Shown here: one piece after another, positions 18,842 to 27,689 of the stretch | How the letters are laid out: the number at the start of each line of letters is the position of its first letter | Position numbering within the stretch: the stretch's first letter is position 1 | NCBI RefSeq assembly: GCF_022267375.1 | Contig: NZ_JAIZBH010000001.1 | Span: 1,718,001 to 1,782,000, forward strand | Source of the DNA: Leptospira sanjuanensis | GTDB lineage: Bacteria > Spirochaetota > Leptospiria > Leptospirales > Leptospiraceae | Reading direction: 5' to 3' | DNA: 64,000 bases | Notes under the pieces: generated by a model | Told to the model about the DNA's origin: nothing | What the model saw: only the letters and a program-made list of their open reading frames with translations | The model's database searches: none | Made by a program: the position numbers and the translations under genes

Positions 18842-19213
18842 ATGAGCTTAAACAATCAGATTTTTTCGGAAGACCAGCTTCAGTTAGAGGTTGTTGACGG
18901 GGACGAGATCGAAATTCGTTGGCTCGGCAAAAGCGTTCAGAGAAACCCGAGTCAATTCATCATACCGACGTTGGCCGATGTCATGAAACGAGGAGCGATG
19001 CAGAATAAGGCCGTCATCTGGGACTTTAGACAATTGGAATATATGAATTCTTCCACGATCACTCCGGTGATCAAAACTCTGGAGACGGTCAAGAAGGGAA
19101 CCGGTAAGGTGAAACTCATCTACAACAAAGCCAAAAAATGGCAGGATCTGAGTTTTTCGGCTCTTCGAATTTTCGAGACTAAGGACGGAAGGATTCAAGT
19201 AGTAGGGCAATGA
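18842..19213 (+). CDS. STAS-like anti-sigma-antagonist protein
   Basis: A 123-aa protein with a STAS-like core: strand KAVIWDFRQLEYMNSSTITPVIKTLETV followed by KGTGKVKLIYNKAKKWQDLSF. In STAS antagonists the phosphorylated Ser sits in a D-S-S/T-G turn after the strand; here NSST places Ser70 or Ser71 at that site. The N-terminal 45 residues are not typical STAS. One base separates it from the ATPase gene and four from the methyltransferase, so all three are translationally coupled. This would be the phospho-switch partner. Confidence 0.7.
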   Translation: MSLNNQIFSEDQLQLEVVDGDEIEIRWLGKSVQRNPSQFIIPTLADVMKRGAMQNKAVIWDFRQLEYMNSSTITPVIKTLETVKKGTGKVKLIYNKAKKWQDLSFSALRIFETKDGRIQVVGQ

Positions 19214-19217
19214 GTTT

Positions 19218-20600
19218 ATGATTGTGGAACATACAATCTCGGGGGAACTGCGGACGAATGGAAGCGCCATCGGCGTGGAAATATGCGGTCATACGCGTTA
19301 TTCGTTTCAGATACGTCTTCCCCAACCGCCTTCCTATTTCGTACCGTTCAACGCGGACGGATTCGTTATCGAGTTGGACGGAAAAAAAATCGAATTGGGC
19401 CGATGCAGAATGATTCCGGTCAAGGACGCATCCACTCCTCAATACATCGTCCTTCTTCTCGACGACACGATCGACGTGTCCGATCTGATCGGCAAAAAAA
19501 GATTCACGGTTTACGATACGGGGCTTTTTAATCTTCAGCTCATTCTCAATCAAAAAGAAAAAGTAACGCAGCACTTTAAGGAATACAGTTCCAATCTTAC
19601 CTTCGAGCTGAACGTATATAAACAATTCTTCGACGAATTGGATCGTAAATTTTTAAAGGAACCGGGTCCGGTTCAGGATCATCTTCATCAGATGATCGTC
19701 GAAAGGGAAGGCCAGACGTTTATGGAATTCTTCGAATCGAAGGTTCTCGAACTTGAAGAACACACGAAGGATTTCTCTAAGGACGAAAACGAAGCCCACG
19801 GATTCTTTTTTAGAAAACAGGTTTGGGATTTCATTCTTCATTCCGCGTTTATGCTCCGAACCAATTTAAAACCGAGAGGTTACGCGGGCGACTATGAGAT
19901 GATGAGAATGATCTACGAAAACGATATCATCGGAAAAACGTTGTTCGCGCGTTTGCTTCACAGTTATCCGATTCAAATTCCCGCCGCAAACGCGGTTCGC
20001 AATCGACGCAGGATGATTGCCGATCAAATACGAGCGGCGGTGGAAAATCACAACAGTTCCGATTTTAGGGCGATGTCCGTTGCGTGCGGTCCCGCCGAGG
20101 AAATCGGAGACGCTTTCAGCGATATAGAGACCAATAAGAAGATTCATTTTACTCTTCTCGATCAGGATATGGAAGCGCTTCGAGTCGCGATGAACACCGT
20201 CAATCAGCTCGAATTGGAAAAGGGAATTTCCATTCACGTAAAATACGTCAACGATTCGGTTCGATCCATGCTTCGCATTCGGGATCTTCCCGGAGCCTGG
20301 GGAAGATTCGATTTTATCTATTCGATGGGGCTCTTCGACTATCTGACTCCGCCCGTGGCAAGGGCCGTACTGGCTCGGCTCTTCGAAATGTTGCGGCCGG
20401 GTGGAAAGCTGGTCGTTGGAAATTTTCACGTCAGCAATCCGAATAAGGCGTTTATGGAGTATTGGTTGGATTGGGTTTTGTATCACAGAACGGAGGAAGA
20501 GATGCTCGAACTTGCTTCGAATCTTCCGGGACACAGTCGTATTTTTTTCGAGGAGACCGGCTGCCAGATGTTTCTCGAAATACGCGTATCGAACGGTTAA
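19218..20600 (+). CDS. SAM methyltransferase with N-terminal PilZ-like domain
   Basis: A 460-aa two-part protein. The N-terminal ~110 residues are all-beta (HTRYSFQIRLPQPP, then GFVIELDGKKIELGRCRM) and look PilZ-like, although the RxxxR c-di-GMP motif is not clear. A helical linker follows, with the conserved phrase LKPRGYAGDYEMM. The C-terminal ~200 residues are a class I methyltransferase: MSVACGPAEEI (motif I), LLDQDMEAL (acidic strand 2), FDFIYSMGLFDYL and LRPGGKLVVGNFH. Relatives of this layout are linked to fatty-acid methyl ester signals in other bacteria; that link is recalled, not checked. It lies between the STAS-like gene and the phosphatase. Confidence 0.8.
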   Translation: MIVEHTISGELRTNGSAIGVEICGHTRYSFQIRLPQPPSYFVPFNADGFVIELDGKKIELGRCRMIPVKDASTPQYIVLLLDDTIDVSDLIGKKRFTVYDTGLFNLQLILNQKEKVTQHFKEYSSNLTFELNVYKQFFDELDRKFLKEPGPVQDHLHQMIVEREGQTFMEFFESKVLELEEHTKDFSKDENEAHGFFFRKQVWDFILHSAFMLRTNLKPRGYAGDYEMMRMIYENDIIGKTLFARLLHSYPIQIPAANAVRNRRRMIADQIRAAVENHNSSDFRAMSVACGPAEEIGDAFSDIETNKKIHFTLLDQDMEALRVAMNTVNQLELEKGISIHVKYVNDSVRSMLRIRDLPGAWGRFDFIYSMGLFDYLTPPVARAVLARLFEMLRPGGKLVVGNFHVSNPNKAFMEYWLDWVLYHRTEEEMLELASNLPGHSRIFFEETGCQMFLEIRVSNG

Positions 20601-20614
20601 AACGGTCAAGAGAA

Positions 20615-22009
20615 ATGACGTTTAGAGCAAAAGAACACAGTATCGTCGATTCGAAAGTAAATCATGATTTCGAAATATACCTTCAGGGTATCGTGCGAGA
20701 ATGGATGCAGGTTCTTACCATGCTCTGTATCGTTCTGATTCCTTTCTTTCTTTTATTGGACTATTACACTCAGCCACCGCATTTGCATCTGCGGTTTGCG
20801 ATCTATCGTGGAGCGACGACTGTTTTAGTCATCATAGAATATCTTCTCATCCGTTTTACGCATCCGAATCGTTCGTATCCGGTACACGGTTATATCATAT
20901 CATCCATCGTAAGTCTGATGATCGTTCTCATGACGGTGGACTTGGGAGGATTCAATTCGAGTTATTACGCCGGGTTGATGCTCGTGTTGATGGCGGTGAA
21001 TATTCTTCTTTCTTGGAGACCGATTCACTCCGTAGTCAACGGATTTTTAACGTTGTCGATTTATCTCGGATTCAACGCCTGGGAGGATCAACCGTTCGAT
21101 CCGAGAATTCTCGTGAACAATCTTTTCTTTTTGGGTTCCACGATCATCATCACCGCCGCGATCTCCTGGGTTCGGTTTAAACTGGTTCGTTCCGAATATC
21201 TATTGCGAGCCGAATTGGTTGGAGCGAATCAGAATCTGGACAAGTCCCGTGCGGATTTGCTGCGGGCCCGCGACGCTCTTTGGGGAGAAATGCAACTCGC
21301 AAAGATGATCCAAACCGCGCTTCTTCCGAGGAGAACGAACATAGGACGTTACGAAGTGGCGGCATTGATGGTTCCCACCGATTCGGTGGGAGGAGATTAT
21401 TACGACATCATCGATGCGCCTAACGGCAAAAAGTGGGTCGGCATCGGAGACGTTTCGGGTCACGGAGTGGAATCGGGTCTTATTATGATGATGGCGCAGA
21501 CCGCGATTCAGGCGATCGTTCAGCAGCACGCGATGCTCAGCCCTTCCGAAGTGTTAATCGAAACCAACCGAGTTATCAAGGAAAACATCGCGCGTCTCGG
21601 AACGGATCGATATATGACGATGATGCTCTTTCGATTGGAGGACGATCATCTTCTCGTGGCCGGAAAACATCTGGATCTGATGATTTACCGCGCACAGGAG
21701 AAGAAGGTCGAAGTCGTACCGACCAACGGATCTTGGCTCGGAATCGTGGACGATCTGGGAGAAGTCCTGGAGGATCACAGGATTCCCATGTCTCCGGGAG
21801 ACATCGTACTTTTATATACGGACGGAATCACGGAAGCCCGAAATCAAAACGAGGATTTGTTCGGAGAGGAACGATTGATGAAGTTGTTGGAATCCAACGC
21901 GAAACTTCCGTTGCGGCAGCTCGGAACGGAGATATTTTCCACGGTCACAACGTTCGAAGAGATTCAGAGCGACGATATGACCTTGGTGCTTTTGAAAAAC
22001 CGGGGATAG
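20615..22009 (+). CDS. Membrane SpoIIE/PP2C phosphatase
   Basis: A 464-aa membrane phosphatase ending the signalling operon. Five to six hydrophobic helices (~25-195) include VDLGGFNSSYYAGLMLVLM, which echoes the LGG[FY]xN motif of the sensors at 234 and 3649. A coiled coil (~205-230) leads to a SpoIIE domain with complete metal motifs: GGDYYDII, IGDVSGHGVESG, YTDGITEA and SDDMTLVLL. I start at 20615, 14 bases after the methyltransferase stop, with AAGAGA before it; an open frame back to 20462 overlaps the methyltransferase and is rejected. Its likely substrate is the phosphorylated STAS-like protein of this operon. Confidence 0.9.
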   Translation: MTFRAKEHSIVDSKVNHDFEIYLQGIVREWMQVLTMLCIVLIPFFLLLDYYTQPPHLHLRFAIYRGATTVLVIIEYLLIRFTHPNRSYPVHGYIISSIVSLMIVLMTVDLGGFNSSYYAGLMLVLMAVNILLSWRPIHSVVNGFLTLSIYLGFNAWEDQPFDPRILVNNLFFLGSTIIITAAISWVRFKLVRSEYLLRAELVGANQNLDKSRADLLRARDALWGEMQLAKMIQTALLPRRTNIGRYEVAALMVPTDSVGGDYYDIIDAPNGKKWVGIGDVSGHGVESGLIMMMAQTAIQAIVQQHAMLSPSEVLIETNRVIKENIARLGTDRYMTMMLFRLEDDHLLVAGKHLDLMIYRAQEKKVEVVPTNGSWLGIVDDLGEVLEDHRIPMSPGDIVLLYTDGITEARNQNEDLFGEERLMKLLESNAKLPLRQLGTEIFSTVTTFEEIQSDDMTLVLLKNRG

Positions 22010-22017
22010 TTTCGCTT

Positions 22018-22320
22018 TTAAAACAGAAACTCGTGTCCCGAAAACCTTCCCTCATGAAACACATAACGTTCCCAGGTTCCGTTTTCAAACCGAACGATCA
22101 CGTGATGTCTGTTTCGCTCGGTGATTCTTCCCTGTAAACGTTTCGGCGGAGAATCTGCCTTGTTCGGATTTTTATATTCTAAGCTGACCCGGATCAAATC
22201 CTCTTCCTGTTCGATGCGAATCGTCGCGGAAACCGCGAGAACCGAAGTTTCCGTAATGGTGATTTGATACGAACCCGAAAGGTCGGGGAAGGGGCCTTGT
22301 GTGTGAATGGATTGTTTCAT
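22018..22320 (-). CDS. Hypothetical protein
   Basis: A 100-aa protein I do not recognise. It is mostly beta (LSGSYQITITETSVLAVSATIRI, then VIVRFENGTWERYVF), with no signal peptide. It converges on the phosphatase gene with eight bases between stops. It may share a transcript with the small lipoprotein at 22396. Codon use is like that of the neighbours, and no competing frame explains the stretch. Confidence 0.55.
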   Translation of the reverse strand: MKQSIHTQGPFPDLSGSYQITITETSVLAVSATIRIEQEEDLIRVSLEYKNPNKADSPPKRLQGRITERNRHHVIVRFENGTWERYVFHEGRFSGHEFLF

Positions 22321-22395
22321 GAAATCGCGGAACCCGTATACGAATGATTAAACGAACGTTTCTGAATTTCTTGCGCGGGAATTCGTTCTAAGGAC

Positions 22396-22734
22396 TTAGC
22401 GCAGGCAATTTTTGGCATAGGATTTTTGGACGACGAGTTCGCTTTGTTTCGCGGTTTCCGGAAATTTCCGAACATAGACCCCGTATTTTCTTTGGGTTTC
22501 TTCCAAAAGACGAAGACAGATCGCGAGTTCTTCGGAATCGATCCCTTCTTTTCGTTCAATCTTTTCGCAGCTGCATTTTGTTTCGCCTAGGAGGGAAGCG
22601 GATTGAAGAAGAATCTGCAATTCGCCGTCGGTCTTCGCTTTACAGGTTCCAAACGTCGAAAACAAAAAAAGAAGGAAGAATCCCGTCTTGAATGATTGCG
22701 CTTTGGGAAACACCCCCTTGATTGAATCCTTCAT
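22396..22734 (-). CDS. Small putative lipoprotein
   Basis: A 112-aa exported protein. The N-terminus has basic residues, then GFFLLFLFSTFGTC, a spirochaete-type lipobox with Cys at ~29. The mature part is helical with further Cys residues (CSC and two singles), so disulphides are possible. Function unknown. An alternative start lies five codons upstream at 22749. The palindromes at 22788-22812 and 22839-22861 lie upstream and may control it. Confidence 0.6.
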   Translation of the reverse strand: MKDSIKGVFPKAQSFKTGFFLLFLFSTFGTCKAKTDGELQILLQSASLLGETKCSCEKIERKEGIDSEELAICLRLLEETQRKYGVYVRKFPETAKQSELVVQKSYAKNCLR

Positions 22735-22787
22735 TGTCCGGCCGGTCAAGGAAAGAATCTTCCGAAATCTTTGCGGAACATCCCGGA

Positions 22788-22812
22788 CCCATAGGGTGAT
22801 TTGCCCTATGGG
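22788..22812. repeat. Perfect 9-bp inverted repeat
   Basis: CCCATAGGG (22788-22796) and CCCTATGGG (22804-22812) form a 9-bp stem with a seven-base loop between the cyclase end and the small lipoprotein start. No T-run follows on the minus strand, so it may be a regulator site or RNA-stabilising hairpin rather than a terminator. Confidence 0.6.
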
Positions 22813-22838
22813 ATCGGTGACTCGTTTTTCGATCTGAT

Positions 22839-22861
22839 TTAGAATATTCTAATATTAGAAT
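22839..22861. promoter_or_regulatory. Overlapping palindromes, Fur/PerR-box-like
   Basis: TTAGAATATTCTAA (22839-22852) and ATTCTAATATTAGAAT (22846-22861) are both perfect palindromes and overlap. The half-site TTAGAAT is the same as in the two PerR boxes at 8223-8289. It lies ~105 bp before the small lipoprotein start and just past the cyclase stop. Confidence 0.4.
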
Positions 22862-22864
22862 GGA

Positions 22865-23485
22865 TCAGTAGAGGAGTTTGTATGCTTTCTGAGTTCCGGC
22901 GGGCGCTTCTTTTAATTCCTCGAAACGAAGGTCTTTGACCACGACTTGTTCGAAAACGGAATGGGTGACGAGAATTTCGCCCGCTTCTGCGGTGTCTTCT
23001 CCGAGTTTGCTCGCGGTGTTGACTTCGGAACCGAACACGTCCGAATCTCCGATCTTCAACACTTTACCGTACCCGAGTCCTACGCAGAGAAGGATTTTTT
23101 CTTCGGGAATTTTGTCTTGGTTGTACGTTACGAGTTCCTGCTGCATCTTGATCGCAGATTCGATCCCTTTGCCCACGTTTCGAAAGATGACCAAGAAACT
23201 GTCTCCTTCCGATTTCAAAAGGATTCCGTCGTGATCTTCTATGATCGGGATAAGAATTCGTTCCGATTCGTGAATCGTTTGCAGGAAGTGGATGATTCCG
23301 AACTTTTCGACTCCTCTGGAAAAACCGGAAAGGTCCGTAAACATCACGCACCAATCCTCTCCGAAAAGATCCCAGATCCTTTGATCGATTTTCGTTTTAT
23401 CCGCTCCGGGTTTCAATCGATCCTGAATCAACTTTTCCAGTCTGTCTTCGGATGCGCTCGCTCCGATCGTTCTACGAAATGCCAT
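22865..23485 (-). CDS. Stand-alone class III nucleotide cyclase
   Basis: A 206-aa cytoplasmic cyclase domain with only a short N-terminal extension. Metal Asp residues are in MFTDLSGFS (~50) and KSEGDSFLVIF (~95); the substrate Lys is in ILLKSEGD, and an Asp in SDVFGSEVNTASKLGED stands at the adenine-selecting position, suggesting ATP as substrate. The usual LGDAVN is changed to FGSEVN, which removes a residue that is normally conserved, so activity needs testing. No sensor domain is attached. Confidence 0.85.
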   Translation of the reverse strand: MAFRRTIGASASEDRLEKLIQDRLKPGADKTKIDQRIWDLFGEDWCVMFTDLSGFSRGVEKFGIIHFLQTIHESERILIPIIEDHDGILLKSEGDSFLVIFRNVGKGIESAIKMQQELVTYNQDKIPEEKILLCVGLGYGKVLKIGDSDVFGSEVNTASKLGEDTAEAGEILVTHSVFEQVVVKDLRFEELKEAPAGTQKAYKLLY

Positions 23486-23614
23486 AGTGCCTCTTGAATC
23501 CGAACTTTGTAACGGGAATTCTTTTTTTCGTCAACGAATCTTGTTTTTGTCGGATAAAAATCCTCCGGAAATTCGAGACGCGCGCATCGAAGTAAACGAG
23601 ATGAAAAAAGTTAC

Positions 23615-25096
23615 TTGTTTCTTTCCAAGAATAAGCGCTTCTTGTTTGGATTTATGGTAAATATTTTAGTTCTTCTTGCGCTTTGTATTTCGTGTTTGAG
23701 CGGATGTATTTCTACTTCCCCGATTCGAACGATTTCTCTCAAGCCGATGCCGCAAACAGTCGATTGGGAAGAACGAAATCGGGAAGCCGTAAAAATTCTT
23801 CAGGATCTGATTCGAATTCGCACAGAACGTTCCAACGAACTCGAAGCCGTTTTATACATTCAGAAACTTCTTCAAAAGGAAGGAATCGCTTCTAAGATTT
23901 ATGCGTCCAAGGAAAATCGCCAACGCGCGAACTTGGTTGCGGTGCTGGAACCTTCGAAGCCGAGTTCTTTGAAGGGAATCATTTTGGGAAATCATATGGA
24001 CGTTGTGGAAGCGGATTCCAACGAATGGACCGTGCCTCCGTTCAGCGGCAACATCGTGGACGGAAAAATATACGGAAGAGGAGCCTTGGATATGAAGGGG
24101 CTCGCCGTGATGCAGTTGATGGCGTTTTTGGAATTGAAACGATCCAAGATCGAACTCAATCGAAAGGTGATGTTTTTGGCGCTTGCGGACGAAGAGAGCG
24201 GGAGCTTTTTAGGAGCGCGTTATATGGCGGAGAATCATCCCGACGTATTTCGCGGTTTCGATACGATGTTAAACGAAGGCGGTGTCGCGACCAAAGACGT
24301 GGGAATTCAAGGAGCCACGATTTTCAACATTCAATACGCCGAAAAGGGAAACATCTGGCTGAAACTCAAAGCCAAAGGAGAAAGCGGACACGGAAGCGCG
24401 CCTAACGCGGAATATGCGACCTTGAATTTGATCCGGTTTTACGAAGAGATTCTTTCCTTCGATTCGGGAATTCACATCACGGATGAAACGAAGGCTTATT
24501 TTTATCAACTCGGATCGGTCGCTTCTTTTCCCACTTCCTTCTTTTTAAAGAACGCTTCCAATCCTTTGATCAAACCGTTGCTTACGGGCACTTTAAAAAA
24601 GAACAAACATCTTTCCGCGATGACTCGAAATACGAAAGCGATCACGGGAATTCAAACTCTCGAAGGAGAAGGATACAACGTTCTTTCGGGAGATGCGTTC
24701 GGAAAACTGGACGTTCGCATTCTTCCCGGAGTCGATTCGAAGGAATACATCGAAAGGATTCGAGCCATCGCGAACAAATTTAAAATTGCGGTCGAGGTTT
24801 TCGACGAGATCGGACCGGACGATTCCCCTCTGGACGACGATCTGTTTCAGATTCTTGCGAACGTATCCACGTCGAAAGTTCCGGGAAGCGTGGCCGCTCC
24901 GTTTATGTCCGCGGGAAAAACGGATAACGCGCGCTTTCGCAGAATCGGGATCAAATGTTACGGTTTAAATCCCGCGATTCTTTCCGCAAAAGATACGGAA
25001 AGTCTGCACGGGAAAGACGAGAACATCAGTCTGGAAAATCTAAAACTCGGCTCCACGATCCTTTTCGAGACGCTGATTCAATACGCAGGCCCGTGA
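23615..25096 (+). CDS. M20 family metallopeptidase, lipoprotein
   Basis: A 493-aa zinc-dependent exopeptidase of the M20/M25/M40 (carboxypeptidase/ArgE/DapE) clan, anchored by lipid. After a hydrophobic N-terminus comes LCISCLSGC, with the likely lipidated Cys. The catalytic set is visible: His127 in GNHMDVVEAD, the bridging Asp in GRGALDMKG, and the acid pair in LADEESGS; the lid domain begins near GESGHGSAP. The TTG at 23615 gives the longest frame; the ATG at 23654 (MVNILVLL) also gives a full signal peptide, and neither has a strong ribosome binding site. Likely role: peptide or amino-acid-conjugate breakdown in the cell envelope. Confidence 0.88.
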   Translation: MFLSKNKRFLFGFMVNILVLLALCISCLSGCISTSPIRTISLKPMPQTVDWEERNREAVKILQDLIRIRTERSNELEAVLYIQKLLQKEGIASKIYASKENRQRANLVAVLEPSKPSSLKGIILGNHMDVVEADSNEWTVPPFSGNIVDGKIYGRGALDMKGLAVMQLMAFLELKRSKIELNRKVMFLALADEESGSFLGARYMAENHPDVFRGFDTMLNEGGVATKDVGIQGATIFNIQYAEKGNIWLKLKAKGESGHGSAPNAEYATLNLIRFYEEILSFDSGIHITDETKAYFYQLGSVASFPTSFFLKNASNPLIKPLLTGTLKKNKHLSAMTRNTKAITGIQTLEGEGYNVLSGDAFGKLDVRILPGVDSKEYIERIRAIANKFKIAVEVFDEIGPDDSPLDDDLFQILANVSTSKVPGSVAAPFMSAGKTDNARFRRIGIKCYGLNPAILSAKDTESLHGKDENISLENLKLGSTILFETLIQYAGP

Positions 25097-25326
25097 ACCG
25101 CGGATTTTAGTTTCATGATTTTCTCTCCGTTTGTGTAGATTGATAACAAAAAAATTCTCATTGTCAATCGAGCCAACCAAAAGAAACCGCATGGAACGTC
25201 AAGAATTTCCCGTTCCCATCAAAACTTCCTGGGAGGGATAAACCCGATCCGTTTCCTGCTCTTTGCATTTGACAGAGATCGATTCATAGGAAGAATCGTG
25301 AAAATTCTTTCCTGGAGAATTCCTCA

Positions 25327-26892
25327 ATGAACCGTATCCAACGTTGGTCCCATCGTATTTCTTTGTTAAACAGTAAATTCCCATTTCGTAAATCCTTGTC
25401 GAAACGCCGAATCCTGAGCCGTAGAGCGGCTGCGCTTTTGTCCGTCCTTTTGTTCGCCTTAGGAATCGCGGATTGCAAAAAGGAGCTCAGCGTTTCCATG
25501 GCGACTTCGACTTCCTTGAGCGATAAGCTCGCCTTCGCGGCGTTAGGCGGTGGAAGTTGGAAACCGGAAGACGGAGCCGAATTCGTAAAACTTCATTTTT
25601 ATCCGGACGAAGGGTTTCAACTGAGAAGGGTGGAAGTCGATTCCTGCAAGGGAGAATTCACCGATGCGGTTACGGCGTACATCAACTTCGACGAACTGAG
25701 CGCCGCAGCCGAGCTGGCAGGTAAAAAGGCGCTGGTTCGTTTTGAGAACGCGGTCTTTGCCCGTTCGGTTACGATCAACTTTCGTAAGAACAAGGAACTT
25801 TGTATCGGTGAAATCCGTTTCTACGACGAAAAGGAAAAACAATTCTCCTTAAAACTTCCGAAGATCGTGGAAGGTTCGGCGGTCGCCTCCGAAACCGCAA
25901 ACCCCGCTCAGTCGTACGATGTGATGAATCTTTTCGACTCCCGTTACGAATACGCTTGGGCTTCGGATAAAAAAGGGAAGGGTGTGACTTTGGATTTTAA
26001 ATTCAAGGAATCGCAAAAGTTCGATACGATCAAAATCTGGAACGGATATCAGAGATCGGATCAACACTGTTATTCCAACGGAAGGCTGAAGACGGCGACT
26101 CTTACGGGTGCCAACGGGTATTCCCAAAGGATTCAATTGCAGGACGTTCTCGGTCCGCAAGAGATCGCTCTCGATAAAACGTTCGAGGGAACTTCGCTTC
26201 GTCTTACCGTGGACGATATCTACGCGGGAAAGATGTATAAGGGTTTTGTGTTAAGCGAAATCCGTTTCGGGTTGGATAAGAATTGGGTTCTCATCAATCC
26301 GATCCACAGATCGCAGAGCATCGCGAGATCCAATCACCTTCAATTCACTCCGCCCGATCTGGACGGAATTTTAAATCACGGTTTGAGAGGAATGGAAGTC
26401 AGCGAATTGCCCGCCGAAATCCAAAGCACGGAATCCATCGCTTCTTCCGAAACCGCGCCTACAACGACGGAAGAATCCGATCAACAACGAGTGGAATCGA
26501 ATTGGTCTCTCCGGATGCGTTCGGACGGTTCGTTTTTTATGGAAGGGGACACGCGCGACTTAAGCGACGGAGGTTCGGGAACGCTTCATAAAACGAGCAA
26601 GTTCTACGCGATCGGCAACTACGAAGTCAAAGAATCCTCCGTGGATTCGCTTAAACTGAGAGTATTCGGGTATATGCGAAAATACTCATCTTCTTACGTG
26701 GAAGAACACGGGGATATGGACTGCAACGGTTGCGGAAGGGACTGCAATATGGCGGACAAAGATCCCGATAAAAAGGAGATCATCTTCCAGGATTTCGTGA
26801 CGATCAAAAAGTTGAACGGAAACGTGTATGTTCAAAACACCAGCCCGAGCAGAAAGCTCGACTTTAAGACATTGGAAATGTCTCTGGAATAA
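25327..26892 (+). CDS. Lipoprotein with discoidin/NADase-glycan-binding-like domains
   Basis: A 521-aa exported protein. A long basic N-terminus leads to a hydrophobic helix with [11 protein letters not shown], a likely lipobox. Two beta-rich units follow (~50-160 and ~165-320). The second has the discoidin pattern [24 protein letters not shown] and [14 protein letters not shown], typical of NADase-type glycan-binding and F5/8-type domains. A Thr/Ser-rich linker (~365-385) precedes a C-terminal beta domain with a Cys cluster (DCNGCGRDC). GGAG lies before the ATG. It is 13 bp from the Cox11-like lipoprotein gene, so both are probably co-expressed. Confidence 0.72.
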   Translation: MNRIQRWSHRISLLNSKFPFRKSLSKRRILSRRAAALLSVLLFALGIADCKKELSVSMATSTSLSDKLAFAALGGGSWKPEDGAEFVKLHFYPDEGFQLRRVEVDSCKGEFTDAVTAYINFDELSAAAELAGKKALVRFENAVFARSVTINFRKNKELCIGEIRFYDEKEKQFSLKLPKIVEGSAVASETANPAQSYDVMNLFDSRYEYAWASDKKGKGVTLDFKFKESQKFDTIKIWNGYQRSDQHCYSNGRLKTATLTGANGYSQRIQLQDVLGPQEIALDKTFEGTSLRLTVDDIYAGKMYKGFVLSEIRFGLDKNWVLINPIHRSQSIARSNHLQFTPPDLDGILNHGLRGMEVSELPAEIQSTESIASSETAPTTTEESDQQRVESNWSLRMRSDGSFFMEGDTRDLSDGGSGTLHKTSKFYAIGNYEVKESSVDSLKLRVFGYMRKYSSSYVEEHGDMDCNGCGRDCNMADKDPDKKEIIFQDFVTIKKLNGNVYVQNTSPSRKLDFKTLEMSLE

Positions 26893-26905
26893 GAATATTC
26901 AAAAA

Positions 26906-27589
26906 ATGAAATCTACTTTGTATCCTTGGAAAACGAATTTTTTGAAACTCGTTCCTTGCACGTGTTCGGTCGGGAACAACGCGATTAAAAACCGGCGGAA
27001 GTCGAGGCTCGGTAAAATCGCGATTCTTCTTTTGCTGATTGTTTGTATGACTTGCAAAAAGGACGGTTCCGATGCGACACAAGCGGAGAATCTCGCTTCC
27101 GATCCTCAGCGTCAGATCCAAGTTCAAATTCTCTGGGAGAAAAAAAGTTTTCCGTTGGAAATGGAACTGTATGAAGGAGCTTCGCAAAGACCCGTGGATC
27201 TCTGGGCCACGGGCAGCGTGAAAACCTTATCGGAGGCTCCCGTCTCCGAAAAGATTTCCGGGAACGATCTCTATCTAAAACCCGGTTCGAAAAAACGTTT
27301 CGTATTGGTCGTAAAGAATACGTCCGATCGGGATTTTTATTTTTTTGCGGCCCCGCATTCGATGGTTCCCGCGGAAGCTTCCCTCGGGTTTAAGTTCAAA
27401 TGTTTGTGCGTGAACCACGCATTCTACGTTCCCGCGAAAGAGATTTGGTATCGCGTCGTCGAATTACGGACCGGAGGAGAAACCCTCGGCAAAGAGATGA
27501 GGATTACTCATACGTTAGTCGGCATGGACGAAGATCGGATTCGACTCTATCAAAAACGGATCGGAACCGGAGGATCGACGGAAGACTGA
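26906..27589 (+). CDS. Lipoprotein with Cox11/CtaG-like copper motif
   Basis: A 227-aa lipoprotein: [14 protein letters not shown] gives the lipobox. The mature part contains a beta-sandwich whose order resembles Cox11/Cta[21 protein letters not shown], then a Cys-Leu-Cys pair (Cys166, Cys168) inside [19 protein letters not shown], then MRITHTLV. Cox11 proteins bind Cu(I) through CFCF at this place and deliver it to cytochrome oxidase. Here the anchor is a lipid instead of a membrane helix, which is unusual, and the family call is by eye. I start at 26906; a frame open back to 26828 overlaps the preceding gene. Confidence 0.6.
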   Translation: MKSTLYPWKTNFLKLVPCTCSVGNNAIKNRRKSRLGKIAILLLLIVCMTCKKDGSDATQAENLASDPQRQIQVQILWEKKSFPLEMELYEGASQRPVDLWATGSVKTLSEAPVSEKISGNDLYLKPGSKKRFVLVVKNTSDRDFYFFAAPHSMVPAEASLGFKFKCLCVNHAFYVPAKEIWYRVVELRTGGETLGKEMRITHTLVGMDEDRIRLYQKRIGTGGSTED

Positions 27590-27600
27590 TCGGAAAAACA

Positions 27601-27636
27601 AAAGCGCACACGAAGAACGAATCTTGTGTGCGCTTT
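27601..27636 (-). terminator. Terminator for the MORN lipoprotein gene
   Basis: AAAGCGCACAC (27601-27611) and GTGTGCGCTTT (27626-27636) form an 11-bp perfect stem with a 14-base loop. On the minus strand it is followed by TGTTTTT, so it serves the leftward gene best and may also stop rightward transcripts. Confidence 0.75.
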
Positions 27637-27689
27637 CGGATGGAACGTTCAAAAAATCGAATTCTTTTGGAACGTTGAAATCCGTGCTT

